A DNA stretch of 64,000 nucleotides. Origin: Microbacterium sp. H1-D42 (lineage in GTDB: Bacteria; Actinomycetota; Actinomycetes; Actinomycetales; Microbacteriaceae). This document shows positions 11,736 through 20,963 of the stretch, piece after piece. The stretch covers positions 2,046,001 to 2,110,000 of the forward strand of contig NZ_CP093342.1 of NCBI RefSeq assembly GCF_022637555.1, in the 5' to 3' direction. The notes below the pieces were generated by a model. It did not search any database. It was not told the DNA's origin and worked only from the letters and a program-made list of their open reading frames with translations. A program made the position numbers and the translations under genes. The stretch's first letter is position 1; every line of letters starts with the position of its first letter.

Positions 11736-12959
11736 TCAGCGCTGGATCGGCGTCATGAAGCGATTCGCCAGGCCCGCGGCGACGACGACCACCGCCGCGA
11801 CCAGCGGCATCAGCAGTGCTGCCGAGGTGCCGGTGTTCTCGGCGAGCTCGCCCGTCACCGCTGACGCGATCGCCTGGCCGACGACCACCCCTGAGCCCAG
11901 CATCGTCATGACCGTCGCCGAGCGGCCGAGAGGGCTGCGCGCGGCGCCGAGGCTGTACTGGGTGACCAGCGTCGGACCGACGCCGATGCCGAGGATCGCC
12001 AGTGCGATCGTCATCGTCACCACGGTCGTGGCGGTCGCTACCAGGATCGTCCCGGCGAGCAGGATGCCCCCGAAGACCAGCCAGCGCGCGGCCAGCGTGA
12101 ACCGCGGCGGCAGCCAGGCGACACCGAGGGCGAGGATAGCCGACCCGATGCCCATCACCCCGTAGAGCAGCCCCGCCTGCTCGGCGGCACCACGATCGGC
12201 CATGAACGCCGTGAGGGCTGTGAGGGTCGTGCCGAAGAGCAGGCCGACCCCGAAGATGCCGACCACCACCACGAGCAGCGCCGGTCGGAACAGCTCAGAT
12301 ACGGCCGACGGCGCGGCTCCCCCCGGTGTGCGGGCTGCCGACACGTGACGTCCTGTCGGGTGCAGCGCGAATGCCCCGACGAAGAGCAGTGTCAGCACCG
12401 AGGCGATGGCGATCGGCGCCCACGGTGCGATGAACGATGCCAGGATGCCGACCAGGAACGGCCCGAAGACGAACACCGTCTCGTCGGCAGCGGACTCGTA
12501 CGACATGGTCGCCGACGTCGTGCGGGCGCGCCGCGCCTCTGGCATCCGATCGTCGATGATGGTGACCAGCCGCGATCGCGACATCGGAGATACCTGCGGC
12601 GCCGTGGCGCCGATCATGAACCCTGAGATCAGGACGAACGACTCGCTGAGCGGGCTGTAGACCACGAGCGCGAAGGTCGCGAGCATCGCGGCGTTGAGCA
12701 CGGCGGATGCGAGCAGCACCGGGCGCTGACCGTAGCGGTCGGCCGCGGCCCCGAGGAACGGCCCGATCAGGGCGGTGCCGGCGCCGACCGCCGCTGAGGC
12801 GAGGCCGCCGAGCGACAGCGAGCCCCGGGTGGTGACGACCATGGTCAGCACGCCGACCACCATCATCGCGAACGGGAGTCGTGCGATGAAAGCGATGGCG
12901 AAGTAGGGCCAGCCCGCCAATCGGAGCAGGCTCGGGGATGATGCGGAGTTCTGTGTCAT
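11736..12959 (-). CDS. MFS transporter, function unknown
   Basis: The 407-residue protein is built of about twelve hydrophobic segments starting at SLLRLAGWPYFAIAFIARLPF. A signature-like loop, GAAADRYGQRPVLLASAVL, between segments 2 and 3 matches the MFS motif A (GxLaDrxGrrxxl). It is a single gene with no co-directional partner: the next gene upstream is divergent and otsA follows downstream after 47 bp. The start at ATG 12959 removes an implausible arginine-rich extension. Export of a drug or metabolite is likely from the family, but no substrate can be named. Confidence 0.85.
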   Translation of the reverse strand: MTQNSASSPSLLRLAGWPYFAIAFIARLPFAMMVVGVLTMVVTTRGSLSLGGLASAAVGAGTALIGPFLGAAADRYGQRPVLLASAVLNAAMLATFALVVYSPLSESFVLISGFMIGATAPQVSPMSRSRLVTIIDDRMPEARRARTTSATMSYESAADETVFVFGPFLVGILASFIAPWAPIAIASVLTLLFVGAFALHPTGRHVSAARTPGGAAPSAVSELFRPALLVVVVGIFGVGLLFGTTLTALTAFMADRGAAEQAGLLYGVMGIGSAILALGVAWLPPRFTLAARWLVFGGILLAGTILVATATTVVTMTIALAILGIGVGPTLVTQYSLGAARSPLGRSATVMTMLGSGVVVGQAIASAVTGELAENTGTSAALLMPLVAAVVVVAAGLANRFMTPIQR

Positions 12960-13077
12960 GGCTCTCGCGCGCCGGGGGCGCGGGTCGGGTGCCGCCGATT
13001 TCCGCCGGGATGCCGACGGCCGGAAGATACACAGCTGTACGTCCTCGATCTTACCCGACAGCGTCTGAGCACTCGGG

Positions 13078-13083
13078 TAGCGT
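13078..13083 (+). promoter_or_regulatory. -10 box, leaderless start of small membrane protein
   Basis: TAGCGT ends 6 nt before ATG 13090. There is no Shine-Dalgarno sequence between them. Confidence 0.55.
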
Positions 13084-13089
13084 GGGGGC

Positions 13090-13368
13090 ATGCGCTACCT
13101 CTTCAGCACTGGACTCATCGGCGCCATCACCGCGGGACTGTCGCTGCTGCGCGGTACGCGTGAAGCCCCCATCACGTGGCGGGCCGTGCTCGCCTGGGTC
13201 AGCTGGGGCATCACGCTCGCTCTCGCCATCGGAGCGATGGTCGACATGCGCCGCGATGAGCGCGGCGTCGCGGTCGCCATGGACTCGCCGATCGCGCCGA
13301 AGCAGGACAAGCGCGCCAAGAAGCAGCAGAAGGCCGTCGAGAAGGCCGCCAAGGCCACCCTGCGCTGA
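13090..13368 (+). CDS. Small membrane protein, unknown function
   Basis: The 92-residue protein has two hydrophobic segments (about residues 3-20 and 31-50) joined by a short loop. A charged tail from about residue 65 is rich in Lys and Ala (KQDKRAKKQQKAVEKAAKA) and probably cytoplasmic. I do not recognise the family. Support for a real gene comes from the TAGCGT promoter directly before the ATG, codon use like the neighbours, and a divergent position against the MFS gene. The amidohydrolase gene begins 79 bp downstream with its own promoter. A role in the membrane is all that can be said. Confidence 0.7.
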   Translation: MRYLFSTGLIGAITAGLSLLRGTREAPITWRAVLAWVSWGITLALAIGAMVDMRRDERGVAVAMDSPIAPKQDKRAKKQQKAVEKAAKATLR

Positions 13369-13434
13369 GCCAGGGCCCTGCCCACCTCCAGGAACAGGGC
13401 AGCGAGTTTCGGGACCGGCGGCGAGCGTGCGCGG

Positions 13435-13440
13435 TAGGTT
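13435..13440 (+). promoter_or_regulatory. -10 box, leaderless start of amidohydrolase gene
   Basis: TAGGTT ends 7 nt before ATG 13448, with no Shine-Dalgarno sequence. Confidence 0.55.
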
Positions 13441-13447
13441 GTGGCTC

Positions 13448-15070
13448 ATGACAGACTCTTCCCCCGATCGATCCAGCTCAGGGCCAGAACTGATCGTGAC
13501 GGGCCGCATCCGCACGATGGAGGCGGACCGCCCCGCGGCCGAGGCGATCGCCGTCACCGGCGGCAGGATCACGGCGCTCGGGACGGCCGACGTCATCCTG
13601 GCGCTCGCGACGGCGGACACCCAGGTGCTGACCGTCACCGACGGTGTGGTCTACCCCGGGTTCGTCGAACCGCACATGCACTACTGGGCATCGGCGACGC
13701 AGCTCGACTGGGTCGACTGCGGCACGCGCGACGGCGCGACGTTCGACGAAGTGCTCGATCGCCTGCGCCGGGCCGAGCCCGCGCAGGGCGACTGGGTGCT
13801 GGGTCAGCTGTACGACCCCGCGCTCGTCGAAGGGGAACGCGAGCTCACCCGCGACGTGCTCGACGAGATCAGCCCCGACCGCCCGATGATGGTGATGAAC
13901 GCCTCGCTGCACTTCGCATATGTGAATTCGGCCGCCCTGACCGCGGCCGGGATCCCCGAAGACATCGAGGACCCGGCGGGCGCCACGTTCGGTCGCGACG
14001 GCACCGGGCGTCTGAACGGCAGCCTGGGCGAGCTGGCGGCCATGGCGGCGGTGATGCAGGCCGTTCCCCCTCTGAGCCAGCAGCGACTGCTCGACAACAT
14101 CGTGCGCATCAACCAGCGGGCCGCCGAGCGCGGCTACACGCACACGCACGATGCCGCCACCGGCCTCGCCATCGGTCCGCAGGAAGCCGACATCCTGCTG
14201 CAGCTCGCACCGCACCTGTCGGGTCGGATCACCTTCGCGATGCACGACTTCGCCATGGACGCCGCAATCCAGAACGGTCTGAAGCCGTTCGCCGGTGATG
14301 ACATGTGCCGGGCGATCGCCTGGAAGATCATCAGTGACGGATCGAATCAGGGGCGCAGCGGATACCAGCGCGAGAACTACCTCGGCCGCGACTTCCACGG
14401 ATCGCCGAACTACGACCACGCGGCGCTGGTCGACCGCATCCGCACCGCTCACGCACACGGCTGGCAGGTGATGGTGCACGCCAACGGCGACGCAGCGATC
14501 GATGAGACGATCGACGCCTATGAGGAGGCGCTGGACGGCCGCAGCGGCCTGGACCACCGCGACCGCATCGAGCACTGCTCATTCGCGCATCCCGAACAAC
14601 TCGACCGGATGGCCGCGCTCGGGCTCAGCCCGAGCTTTCTGATCGGGCACCTGTACTACTGGGGCGACGCGTTCGAGGAGCGCATCGTCGGCGCCGAGAA
14701 GGCACAACTGCTCGATCCGGTCGCGGGTGCGCGACGCCGAGGGATGCGAGTGAGCACCCACAGCGACTACACGGTGACCGACTTCGAGCCGTTGCGCGAG
14801 GTGCAGACGCAGGTGACCCGCATCCGCCGTGGCAGCGGTCTGCCGCTCAATACGGCAGAAGCCGTCGACGTGCACACCGCGCTGAAGGCGAAGACGATCG
14901 ATGCCGCCTGGCAGGTGCACGCTGACGACGCTGAGGGCAGCATCGCGGTCGGCAAGTTCGCCGACCTCGTGGTGCTCGACGCTGATCCCGTAGAGGTGGA
15001 CCCGGCCACGATCGCCGACATCACCGTGCTGCGCACGATCGTCGGCGGCCGCACCGTCTACCGGTCCTAG
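13448..15070 (+). CDS. Amidohydrolase, YtcJ-like
   Basis: This 540-residue metal-dependent hydrolase belongs to the amidohydrolase superfamily. The metal-binding HxH is in VYPGFVEPHMHYWASA near residue 74. The middle has IAWKIISDGSNQGRSGY and the HANGDAAIDETIDAYE motif common in YtcJ-type enzymes, then DRIEHCSFAHPEQ and the late STHSDYTVTD with the conserved Asp. The C-terminal composite domain (VGKFADLVVLDADP) is also typical. The leaderless ATG 13448 is chosen because the promoter box immediately precedes it; the frame is open further upstream but crosses the small-protein gene. Amide or imidate hydrolysis is the family role; the substrate is unknown. It converges with the thiolase gene (22-bp gap). 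Confidence 0.87.
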   Translation: MTDSSPDRSSSGPELIVTGRIRTMEADRPAAEAIAVTGGRITALGTADVILALATADTQVLTVTDGVVYPGFVEPHMHYWASATQLDWVDCGTRDGATFDEVLDRLRRAEPAQGDWVLGQLYDPALVEGERELTRDVLDEISPDRPMMVMNASLHFAYVNSAALTAAGIPEDIEDPAGATFGRDGTGRLNGSLGELAAMAAVMQAVPPLSQQRLLDNIVRINQRAAERGYTHTHDAATGLAIGPQEADILLQLAPHLSGRITFAMHDFAMDAAIQNGLKPFAGDDMCRAIAWKIISDGSNQGRSGYQRENYLGRDFHGSPNYDHAALVDRIRTAHAHGWQVMVHANGDAAIDETIDAYEEALDGRSGLDHRDRIEHCSFAHPEQLDRMAALGLSPSFLIGHLYYWGDAFEERIVGAEKAQLLDPVAGARRRGMRVSTHSDYTVTDFEPLREVQTQVTRIRRGSGLPLNTAEAVDVHTALKAKTIDAAWQVHADDAEGSIAVGKFADLVVLDADPVEVDPATIADITVLRTIVGGRTVYRS

Positions 15071-15092
15071 CTCGCCTGCCAGGCGGGTGAGA

Positions 15093-16271
15093 TCAGCGGG
15101 TGAGGATGAGCGCCTCGCCCTGGCCGCCTCCCCCGCACAGCGCCGCTACGGCAGTGCCAGAGCCGCGCTTGGCGAGCTGATGCGCGAGGTGCACGACCAG
15201 GCGGGTTCCGCTGGCGCCGATCGGATGCCCGATGGCGATGCCCCCGCCGTGCACGTTCACGATGTCGGACGACAGCCCGAGCTGCTGCTGTGAGCGGGCG
15301 ACCACGGCCCCGAACGCCTCGTTGATCTCGACCAGATCGAGGTCGGCCGCGGTGATTCCCTGCTTCTCGAGGGCGCGCTCGATGGCACGCGCGGGCTGCT
15401 CCTGCAGCGAGTTGTCGGGGCCGGCGGTCTGCCCGTTGGCGCCGATCGCCGCCAGAACGGGCCAGCCCCTGGCATCCGCGTTCTCGCGCGTCGTGACGAT
15501 CACCGCCGCTGCGCCGTCGGAGATCTGCGACGAGTTGCCAGCCGTGATCGTGCCGCCTTCGGCGAAGGCGGGCCGAAGGCCGGCGAGCGACTCGACGGTC
15601 GTGTCGGGGCGGATGCCCTCATCCTTGGTCAGCACCAGAGGGTCGCCCTTGCGCTGCGGCACCGTGACCTCGACGATCTCGGCGTCGAACGCCCCCTCGC
15701 TCTGTCCGGCCGCCGCACGCTGGTGTGAGAGCGCCGCCACGGTGTCCTGCAGTTCGCGGGTCATCTCGAAGCCCGGGTTGTGCCGCTCGGTGGAGGCGCC
15801 CATGCTCTCGCGGTCGTACGCGTCAGTGAGCCCGTCGTACGCCATGTGGTCGAGCACCTCGACGCTGCCGTAGGTCCAGCCGTCACGCGATCCCATCAGC
15901 AGGTGGGGTGCCCGCGTCATGGATTCCATCCCACCGGCGACGACGGTCGTGGCGTCCCCGGTGCGGATCATCCGCGCGGCGTCGATGATGGCGGTCAGGC
16001 CCGAGAGGCAGACCTTGTTGACGGAGCTTGCGGGCACGTCCCAGCCGATGCCGGCGCCGATGGCCGCCTGACGGGCGGCGTTCTGACCCGAGCCTGCCGC
16101 GAGCACCTGCCCCATGATGACGGCATCGATGTCGGTCGGTGAGATGGCGGTCTGCTCCAGCGCGCCGCGGATGGCGAGCGACCCCAGTTGGGGCGCCGTG
16201 AACGAGGCGAGCTGCCCCTTGAGCCGCCCCTGTGGGGTGCGGGCGGCGGCGACGATGACGATGTCGCTCAT
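15093..16271 (-). CDS. Acetyl-CoA acetyltransferase (thiolase)
   Basis: The 392-residue thiolase carries all three catalytic regions: the acyl-accepting Cys88 in [26 protein letters not shown] near 345, and [12 protein letters not shown] at the C-terminus. It cleaves acetoacetyl-CoA or a longer 3-oxoacyl-CoA with CoA, or runs in reverse. ATG 16271 overlaps the stop of scoB (ATGA), so it is the last gene of scoA-scoB-thiolase. This context favours cleavage of acetoacetyl-CoA made by the CoA transferase. A beta-ketoadipyl-CoA role is less likely because the transferase subunits resemble ScoAB rather than PcaIJ. Confidence 0.93.
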   Translation of the reverse strand: MSDIVIVAAARTPQGRLKGQLASFTAPQLGSLAIRGALEQTAISPTDIDAVIMGQVLAAGSGQNAARQAAIGAGIGWDVPASSVNKVCLSGLTAIIDAARMIRTGDATTVVAGGMESMTRAPHLLMGSRDGWTYGSVEVLDHMAYDGLTDAYDRESMGASTERHNPGFEMTRELQDTVAALSHQRAAAGQSEGAFDAEIVEVTVPQRKGDPLVLTKDEGIRPDTTVESLAGLRPAFAEGGTITAGNSSQISDGAAAVIVTTRENADARGWPVLAAIGANGQTAGPDNSLQEQPARAIERALEKQGITAADLDLVEINEAFGAVVARSQQQLGLSSDIVNVHGGGIAIGHPIGASGTRLVVHLAHQLAKRGSGTAVAALCGGGGQGEALILTR

Positions 16272-16921
16272 GATGACTCCTTCAGTGATTCCGAGACCTT
16301 CAGTGCGGGCTCGGTGGCAGCGATGACGTCCTGCACGCTCACGCCGCGGGCGGTCTCGACGAGCACGAGACCCTCGTCGGTGACGTCGATGACGGCGAGG
16401 TCGGTGATGATCCGGTCGACCACTCCCCTGCCGGTGAGCGGCAGCGAGCACTCGTCCACGATCTTCGCGGAGCCGTCCTTGGCGACGTGCTCCATGAGGA
16501 TGATGACGCGGCCTGCGCCATGCACGAGATCCATCGCGCCACCGGGGCCCTTGACCATCTTGCCCGGGATCATCCAGTTGGCGAGATCCCCGCCCACCGA
16601 CACCTGCATGGCGCCGAGGATCGCGGCGTCGATCTTGCCGCCGCGAATCATGCCGAAGCTCGTCGCGGAGTCGAAGAACGAGGCGCCAGGCAGCAGCGTG
16701 ACGGTCTCCTTGCCGGCGTTGATGAGGTCGGGATCGACGTTCGCCTCGGTGGGGTACGGTCCGACCCCGAGGATGCCGTTCTCGGACTGAAGCACGACCG
16801 TGACGTCGTCAGGGACGTAGTTCGGGACGAGCGTCGGCAGGCCGATGCCGAGGTTGACGTAGGAGCCGTCTGTGAGCTCTCTGGCCGCACGGGCCGCCAT
16901 CTGATCACGGGTGAGTGCCAT
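16268..16921 (-). CDS. scoB: 3-oxoacid CoA-transferase, subunit B
   Basis: The 217-residue beta subunit carries the catalytic Glu in [16 protein letters not shown] (Glu47), which forms the glutamyl-CoA thioester. Other family segments are [11 protein letters not shown] near 22, [20 protein letters not shown], and [20 protein letters not shown] near 125. It transfers CoA from succinyl-CoA to acetoacetate together with ScoA. The gene starts 1 bp after the scoA stop and overlaps the thiolase start by 4 bp, so the three are one operon. Whether the physiological direction is use of ketone bodies or of another 3-oxoacid cannot be told from sequence alone. Confidence 0.92.
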   Translation of the reverse strand: MALTRDQMAARAARELTDGSYVNLGIGLPTLVPNYVPDDVTVVLQSENGILGVGPYPTEANVDPDLINAGKETVTLLPGASFFDSATSFGMIRGGKIDAAILGAMQVSVGGDLANWMIPGKMVKGPGGAMDLVHGAGRVIILMEHVAKDGSAKIVDECSLPLTGRGVVDRIITDLAVIDVTDEGLVLVETARGVSVQDVIAATEPALKVSESLKESS

Positions 16922-16922
16922 G

Positions 16923-17696
16923 TCAGACCCCTTCCTTGCGAACGGTGCGACGCTCGATGCGCTTCTCGATGTCGGTGCCCACCTCGACGATGCGGTGCAC
17001 GTAGACGCCTGGCAGGTGGATGCTGTCGGCGTCGAGTTCGCCCGGTTCGACGAGCTGCTCCACCTGCGCGATGCAGATGCGGCCCGCCATGGCGGCGAGC
17101 GGGTTGAAGTTGCGCGCTGCCTTGTTGAAGATCAGGTTGCCGTGCCGGTCGCCCTTCAGCGCGTGCACGAGCGCGAAATCAGTGGTGATCGACTCTTCGA
17201 GCACGAAGTCGCGCTGCTCGCCGTGGAAGTCGAAGCCGCGCACCTCCTTGACCGGGGATGCCACCGCGATCGTGCCATCTGCGTTGTAGCGACGGGGAAG
17301 TCCTCCCTCGGCGACCTGCGTGCCGACGCCCGTCTGGGTGAAGAAGGCCGCGATGCCGGATCCCCCGGCGCGAAGCTTCTCGGCAAGAGTGCCCTGCGGA
17401 GTGAGCTCGAGCTCGAGGTCGCCCTCGAGGAACTGCCGCTCGAACTCCTTGTTCTCACCGACGTACGACGAGGTCATCTTGCGGATGCGCTGCGAGCCGA
17501 GCAGGATGCCCAGGCCCCAGTCATCCACGCCGCAGTTGTTGCTGACGACGCTGAGGCCGGTGGTGCCCTGCGCATGAAGCGCCTCGATGAGGGTCATGGG
17601 GTTGCCGGACAGGCCGAAGCCCCCGACCGCGAGCGATGCCCCGTCTGGGATGTCAGCGACGGCCCCCGCCGCGGATGCGAACTGTTTGTCGATCAA
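16923..17696 (-). CDS. scoA: 3-oxoacid CoA-transferase, subunit A
   Basis: The alpha subunit of the CoA transferase, 257 residues. Conserved pieces are [20 protein letters not shown] near 22, [31 protein letters not shown] and [17 protein letters not shown], all close to the B. subtilis ScoA pattern and not to PcaI. I place the start at TTG 17696, because GAAGGAG lies 5 nt upstream of it; an ATG at 17729 is an alternative that would put the SD inside the gene. It begins the scoAB-thiolase operon and is divergent from the IclR regulator, which is the obvious candidate to control it. Confidence 0.9.
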   Translation of the reverse strand: MIDKQFASAAGAVADIPDGASLAVGGFGLSGNPMTLIEALHAQGTTGLSVVSNNCGVDDWGLGILLGSQRIRKMTSSYVGENKEFERQFLEGDLELELTPQGTLAEKLRAGGSGIAAFFTQTGVGTQVAEGGLPRRYNADGTIAVASPVKEVRGFDFHGEQRDFVLEESITTDFALVHALKGDRHGNLIFNKAARNFNPLAAMAGRICIAQVEQLVEPGELDADSIHLPGVYVHRIVEVGTDIEKRIERRTVRKEGV

Positions 17697-17786
17697 GACC
17701 ACTCCTTCGTGTACGTCTGCATCCAGCATCCGCCCGCACGGTCGCACGCGGCAAGCCGATGCTTGCGATGTGGTCACGAATCCGAG

Positions 17787-17792
17787 TAGCGT
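17787..17792 (+). promoter_or_regulatory. -10 box, leaderless start of IclR gene
   Basis: TAGCGT ends 7 nt before GTG 17800; no Shine-Dalgarno sequence is present. It lies in the divergent scoA/IclR region, so the regulator may control both genes from here. Confidence 0.6.
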
Positions 17793-17799
17793 CCACATT

Positions 17800-18597
17800 G
17801 TGGAACAGCAGCAGCCCTCCCGAAGGCGCACCGTGCCCGGCGCGCAGGCCATCGCCAGAGCAGCATCCCTGCTGCGGCTCGTGGCCGCGTCCGCCGACGG
17901 CGCATCGTTGCAGACCCTGGCCAGGGATGCTGAGCTGAGCCGCTCCACAGCGCACCGGCTGCTGACGGCGCTGCGCGTGGAGGGACTGGTCGATCAGGAC
18001 GATGCGACCTCGATGTGGATGCCGGGGCCTGAGCTGTATCTGATGGGAACCGTGGCCGCTGCGCGGTATGACGTGACCGAGCTCTCGCGCGACATCGTGC
18101 GCTCGCTGGCGGTGAAGACGGAGGAGAGCGCGTTCCTGTCCACTCGGCGCGCCGACGAGACGGTGTGCCTCGTGCGCGAGGAGGGTTCGTTTCCGATCCG
18201 ATCGTTCGTGCTCAGCGAGGGCGTGCGCTTTCCGCTCGGGGTCGCCAGCGCAGGGCTGGCGATCCTGTCGTTCCTTCCTGACCACGATGTGGATGCGTAC
18301 CTCGAGCGCCACCCCGAGCTCGAAGAGCGCTGGGGACGGGTGCACGGCGACAAGCCGCTGCGCACGCGCCTGGCCGAGACGAAGTCTCGGGGCTACTCGG
18401 TCAACCCCGGTCTGATCGTGGAGGGTTCATGGGGCATGGGCGCCGCCGTGTTCGACCGCGACGGCCGCCCGGAGTGGGCGCTGAGCCTCACGGGCGTCGA
18501 GTTCCGCTTCGGCCCCGACCGCCTGCCGCAGCTCGGCCGCACCCTGCTGGCGCACGCGCATCAGCTGTCCTCCCGCATCGCCGGCGCGAGGCGGTAG
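17800..18597 (+). CDS. IclR-family transcriptional regulator
   Basis: This 265-residue regulator has an N-terminal winged helix-turn-helix (AIARAASLLRLVAASADGAS, then LQTLARDAELSRSTAHRLLTALRVEGL, residues about 15-75). An effector-binding IclR domain follows (VTELSRDIVRSLAVKTEESAF to the C-terminus). GTG 17800 gives the normal family length and is placed directly after a -10 box; the open frame upstream overlaps scoA on the other strand and is rejected. It is divergent from scoA, so it most likely controls the CoA transferase-thiolase operon. IclR proteins next to such operons may activate or repress; sequence does not tell which. Confidence 0.9.
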   Translation: MEQQQPSRRRTVPGAQAIARAASLLRLVAASADGASLQTLARDAELSRSTAHRLLTALRVEGLVDQDDATSMWMPGPELYLMGTVAAARYDVTELSRDIVRSLAVKTEESAFLSTRRADETVCLVREEGSFPIRSFVLSEGVRFPLGVASAGLAILSFLPDHDVDAYLERHPELEERWGRVHGDKPLRTRLAETKSRGYSVNPGLIVEGSWGMGAAVFDRDGRPEWALSLTGVEFRFGPDRLPQLGRTLLAHAHQLSSRIAGARR

Positions 18598-18620
18598 CGC
18601 AGGCGGTGCCGCTGGGCGCG

Positions 18621-19526
18621 TCAGCCCAGCTCGCCGCGCACCAGTTCGCCGCGCACCAGCTCCCCCAGTGCCGCGGCGCCGCGGTGGCCCATGACCACGG
18701 TGTAGTGGTTCAGGTCGTCGAGATGCACGTGCCGCACGGCCGGGTACTGGGCCAGCAGTCGCTGCAGATGCGCGGGCGGATAGAGCCCAGGGGTCTCGTT
18801 CTGCAGGCCACGGGGCACGGAGATGAACAGCGTCGACGCCGGCAGCGCGGCCAGCGCCTCCGGCAGCACGCTGCCGGTGTTCATGTCGACGACGTCGTCG
18901 CCCATGAGCTCGGCGCTCGTCGCCGACCGCATCAGATCGCCATCCGGCACCAGGTCGTAGGCGATGTACGCGTCGAGTTCGTCGCTCCAGTCCTCGACGA
19001 ACGCCGGATGCCCGCGCCAGAACTCCTCGGTGTACGCACGGGCATCGGGCCAGCGGCGAGACAGCCGCTCTGCCACGGGGCCGAGGATCAGCGGCACGAG
19101 CTGGGCGGGGTCGATGCCGGCCGGCACGTCGAGCGGCAGACCGCCGTCGACCAGCACAAGGTGCTGCACGCGCGTCGGATGCCGGTACGCGAAGACCACC
19201 GCGACGAAGGCGCCCATCGAATGCCCGAGGACCGTGACGGCCGCGGCGTCCAGCGCATCCAGCACGGCTGCGAGGTCGTCGGCGTGTGCCGTCATGCCGG
19301 CCGGCCCCTGCACGGCGTTGCTCGCTCCTCGCCCGCGCAGGTCGGGGGCGATGATGCGCATGTCCGGCAGCTGCTCGACGACCAGTGGCCAGGCCAGATG
19401 GGATGCGGTCACACCGTGGATCGCGAGCACAGTCTGCGTCGATTCTCCGAGTGGTTCCCACACGCCCACGCGCAGGGCTCCCCCGGCGACGGGCACGGAG
19501 ACCGTGCGGTACTCATGGGTGCTCAT
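18621..19526 (-). CDS. Alpha/beta hydrolase
   Basis: The 301-residue alpha/beta-fold hydrolase has an oxyanion region LAIHGVTASHLAWPLV near 34, the DLRGRGASN segment typical of ester and enol-lactone hydrolases, and nucleophile elbow LGHSMGAFVAV with Ser103. The final His is probably in VRHVHLDDLNHYTVVMG near 278. ATG 19526 overlaps the stop of the upstream dehydrogenase gene (ATGA). The C-terminus has a short repeated ending, RGELVRGELVRGELG. Given its operon partners (hydroxybutyrate-type dehydrogenase, acyl-CoA synthetase, Liv-type importer), it may release an acid from an ester before oxidation. The true substrate is unknown. Confidence 0.85.
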   Translation of the reverse strand: MSTHEYRTVSVPVAGGALRVGVWEPLGESTQTVLAIHGVTASHLAWPLVVEQLPDMRIIAPDLRGRGASNAVQGPAGMTAHADDLAAVLDALDAAAVTVLGHSMGAFVAVVFAYRHPTRVQHLVLVDGGLPLDVPAGIDPAQLVPLILGPVAERLSRRWPDARAYTEEFWRGHPAFVEDWSDELDAYIAYDLVPDGDLMRSATSAELMGDDVVDMNTGSVLPEALAALPASTLFISVPRGLQNETPGLYPPAHLQRLLAQYPAVRHVHLDDLNHYTVVMGHRGAAALGELVRGELVRGELG

Positions 19527-20275
19527 CGGGCGCTCCACCCGCCGTCCATCGTGTACGACGCGCCGGTGACCATCCCGGCGGCATCCGATGCCAGCCAGCC
19601 GGCCAGCGAGGCGACCTCACTCGCTTCCACGAGGCGCTTGATGGCACTCTCGGTGAGCATGACCTTCTCGATGACTTCGCTCTCCGCGATGCCGTGCGCC
19701 TTGGCCTGATCGGCGATCTGCTTCTCGACCAGTGGCGTGCGCACGTAGCCGGGGTTGATGCAGTTGCTCGTCACCCCGCGCGGCCCGCCTTCCAAGGCGG
19801 TGACCTTCGACAGACCTTCAAGGCCGTGCTTGGCGGCGACGTAGGCGGACTTGAATGCGCTGGCGCGAAGACCGTGGACGCTGGAGATGTTCACGACGCG
19901 GCCCCAGCCGCGCTCGTACATGCCGGGCAGCACGGCGCGGATCAGCAGGAACGGCGCCTCGAGCATGATGCGCTGGATCGCGCGGAAGGCGTCAGGGTCG
20001 AAATCGACGATCGGGCTGACGCGCTGGATCCCGGCGTTGTTCACCAGGATGTCCGCCTGCAGCTCGAGTGTGTCCAGCGCTGCGGTGTCGGAGAGATCGA
20101 CCGCCCATGCCTCTCCGCCGAGCTCGCTCGCGACCGCCGAGGCCGCTTCGGCGTTGAGATCCGCGATCACGACGTGCGCGCCGCGACGCGCGACCTCCTC
20201 GGCGCAGGCGCGGCCGATTCCGCTCGCCCCTCCGGTGATCACCGCTCGCCGACCGGCGAGGTCCTGTTCAGTCAT
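19523..20275 (-). CDS. 3-hydroxybutyrate dehydrogenase-type SDR
   Basis: The 250-residue short-chain dehydrogenase has TGGASGIGRACAEE (NAD site) at residues about 14-27 and the NNAG motif near 80. The catalytic Ser is in VVNISSVHGL, and the YVAAK pair (Tyr, Lys) is near 150. The segment PLVEKQIADQAKAHGIAESE near 185 is characteristic of BdhA-type 3-hydroxybutyrate dehydrogenases. These oxidise 3-hydroxybutyrate to acetoacetate with NAD. Together with the nearby CoA transferase and thiolase this gives a route to acetyl-CoA (inference from context). It overlaps the TetR gene by 8 bp at its start and the hydrolase gene by 4 bp at its end. ATG 20275 follows a GGGGGAG ribosome-binding sequence. 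Confidence 0.9.
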   Translation of the reverse strand: MTEQDLAGRRAVITGGASGIGRACAEEVARRGAHVVIADLNAEAASAVASELGGEAWAVDLSDTAALDTLELQADILVNNAGIQRVSPIVDFDPDAFRAIQRIMLEAPFLLIRAVLPGMYERGWGRVVNISSVHGLRASAFKSAYVAAKHGLEGLSKVTALEGGPRGVTSNCINPGYVRTPLVEKQIADQAKAHGIAESEVIEKVMLTESAIKRLVEASEVASLAGWLASDAAGMVTGASYTMDGGWSAR

Positions 20276-20963
20276 CGTTCTCCCCCTCCGTGGAGCGTTC
20301 GGTCGAGCCAAGAGCCTTGTCGGGCCGCAGCGCCCGGGTGATGAAGGCGGTCATGCCATCGAGCACCGCGGTGTCGATCTGCGCGGGAGGGTGACCGTCG
20401 GCATCCTTCTCCCAGAGCAGGTAGCGCATGCCGATCAGCTCGCCGGCCCCCATCAGGGCCCACGCGACGACACCGGTGTCGAGGTCGGCCGCGATCTCAC
20501 CGTCACGCTGGGCGGCCGCCAGGCCCGCCCGGTATCCGTCCACGATGCGCTCGTAGTGCAGCCGGAGCATCTCGGGCGAGACGAACTCCGCCTCGCGCAC
20601 GACCCGGTACAGCGCAGGATGCGCGGCGGTGAAGCGGAAGAAGCCCTCGAACCCGAGACGCTCGGCCTCGATGCGGTCGGTCGCACCGGCCATCGACTCC
20701 GACATCGAATGCCGCACGCGACTGTTGAGATCGAGCACGAGCTCGTCGAAGATCGCCTGCTTGCTGTCGAAGTACAGGTAGAAGGTGCCGAGCGCGACGC
20801 CCGCGTGCTCGGTGATCTTCACGATCGAGGCCTCGTGATATCCGAGGTCGGCGAACACCTGCTCTGCCGCCTCCAGCAGCCGCCTGCGGGTCTGCTGTCC
20901 GCGCTTCGTCAGCGGCCGGCCCGTCGCCGGCGAGACCGGCGGGTCGTCAGTGTGAGCGATCAT
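20268..20963 (-). CDS. TetR-family transcriptional regulator
   Basis: The 231-residue protein has a TetR helix-turn-helix at about residues 25-70 (TRRRLLEAAEQVFADLGYHE, then ITEHAGVALGTFYLYFDSKQAIFDEL). The C-terminal ligand domain is unassigned. Its gene sits inside the same-strand run: it overlaps the end of the acyl-CoA synthetase gene by 17 bp and the start of the dehydrogenase gene by 8 bp. It is therefore probably transcribed with the catabolic genes and feeds back on their promoter, perhaps sensing an acyl-CoA, as many TetR proteins near acyl-CoA synthetases do. No clear operator can be tied to it here. Confidence 0.88.
   Translation of the reverse strand: MIAHTDDPPVSPATGRPLTKRGQQTRRRLLEAAEQVFADLGYHEASIVKITEHAGVALGTFYLYFDSKQAIFDELVLDLNSRVRHSMSESMAGATDRIEAERLGFEGFFRFTAAHPALYRVVREAEFVSPEMLRLHYERIVDGYRAGLAAAQRDGEIAADLDTGVVAWALMGAGELIGMRYLLWEKDADGHPPAQIDTAVLDGMTAFITRALRPDKALGSTERSTEGENDD

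Noticed and set aside
15093..17696. pcaIJF-type beta-ketoadipate operon
   Set aside because: The transferase subunits carry ScoA/ScoB signatures and no other aromatic-ring genes are adjacent.
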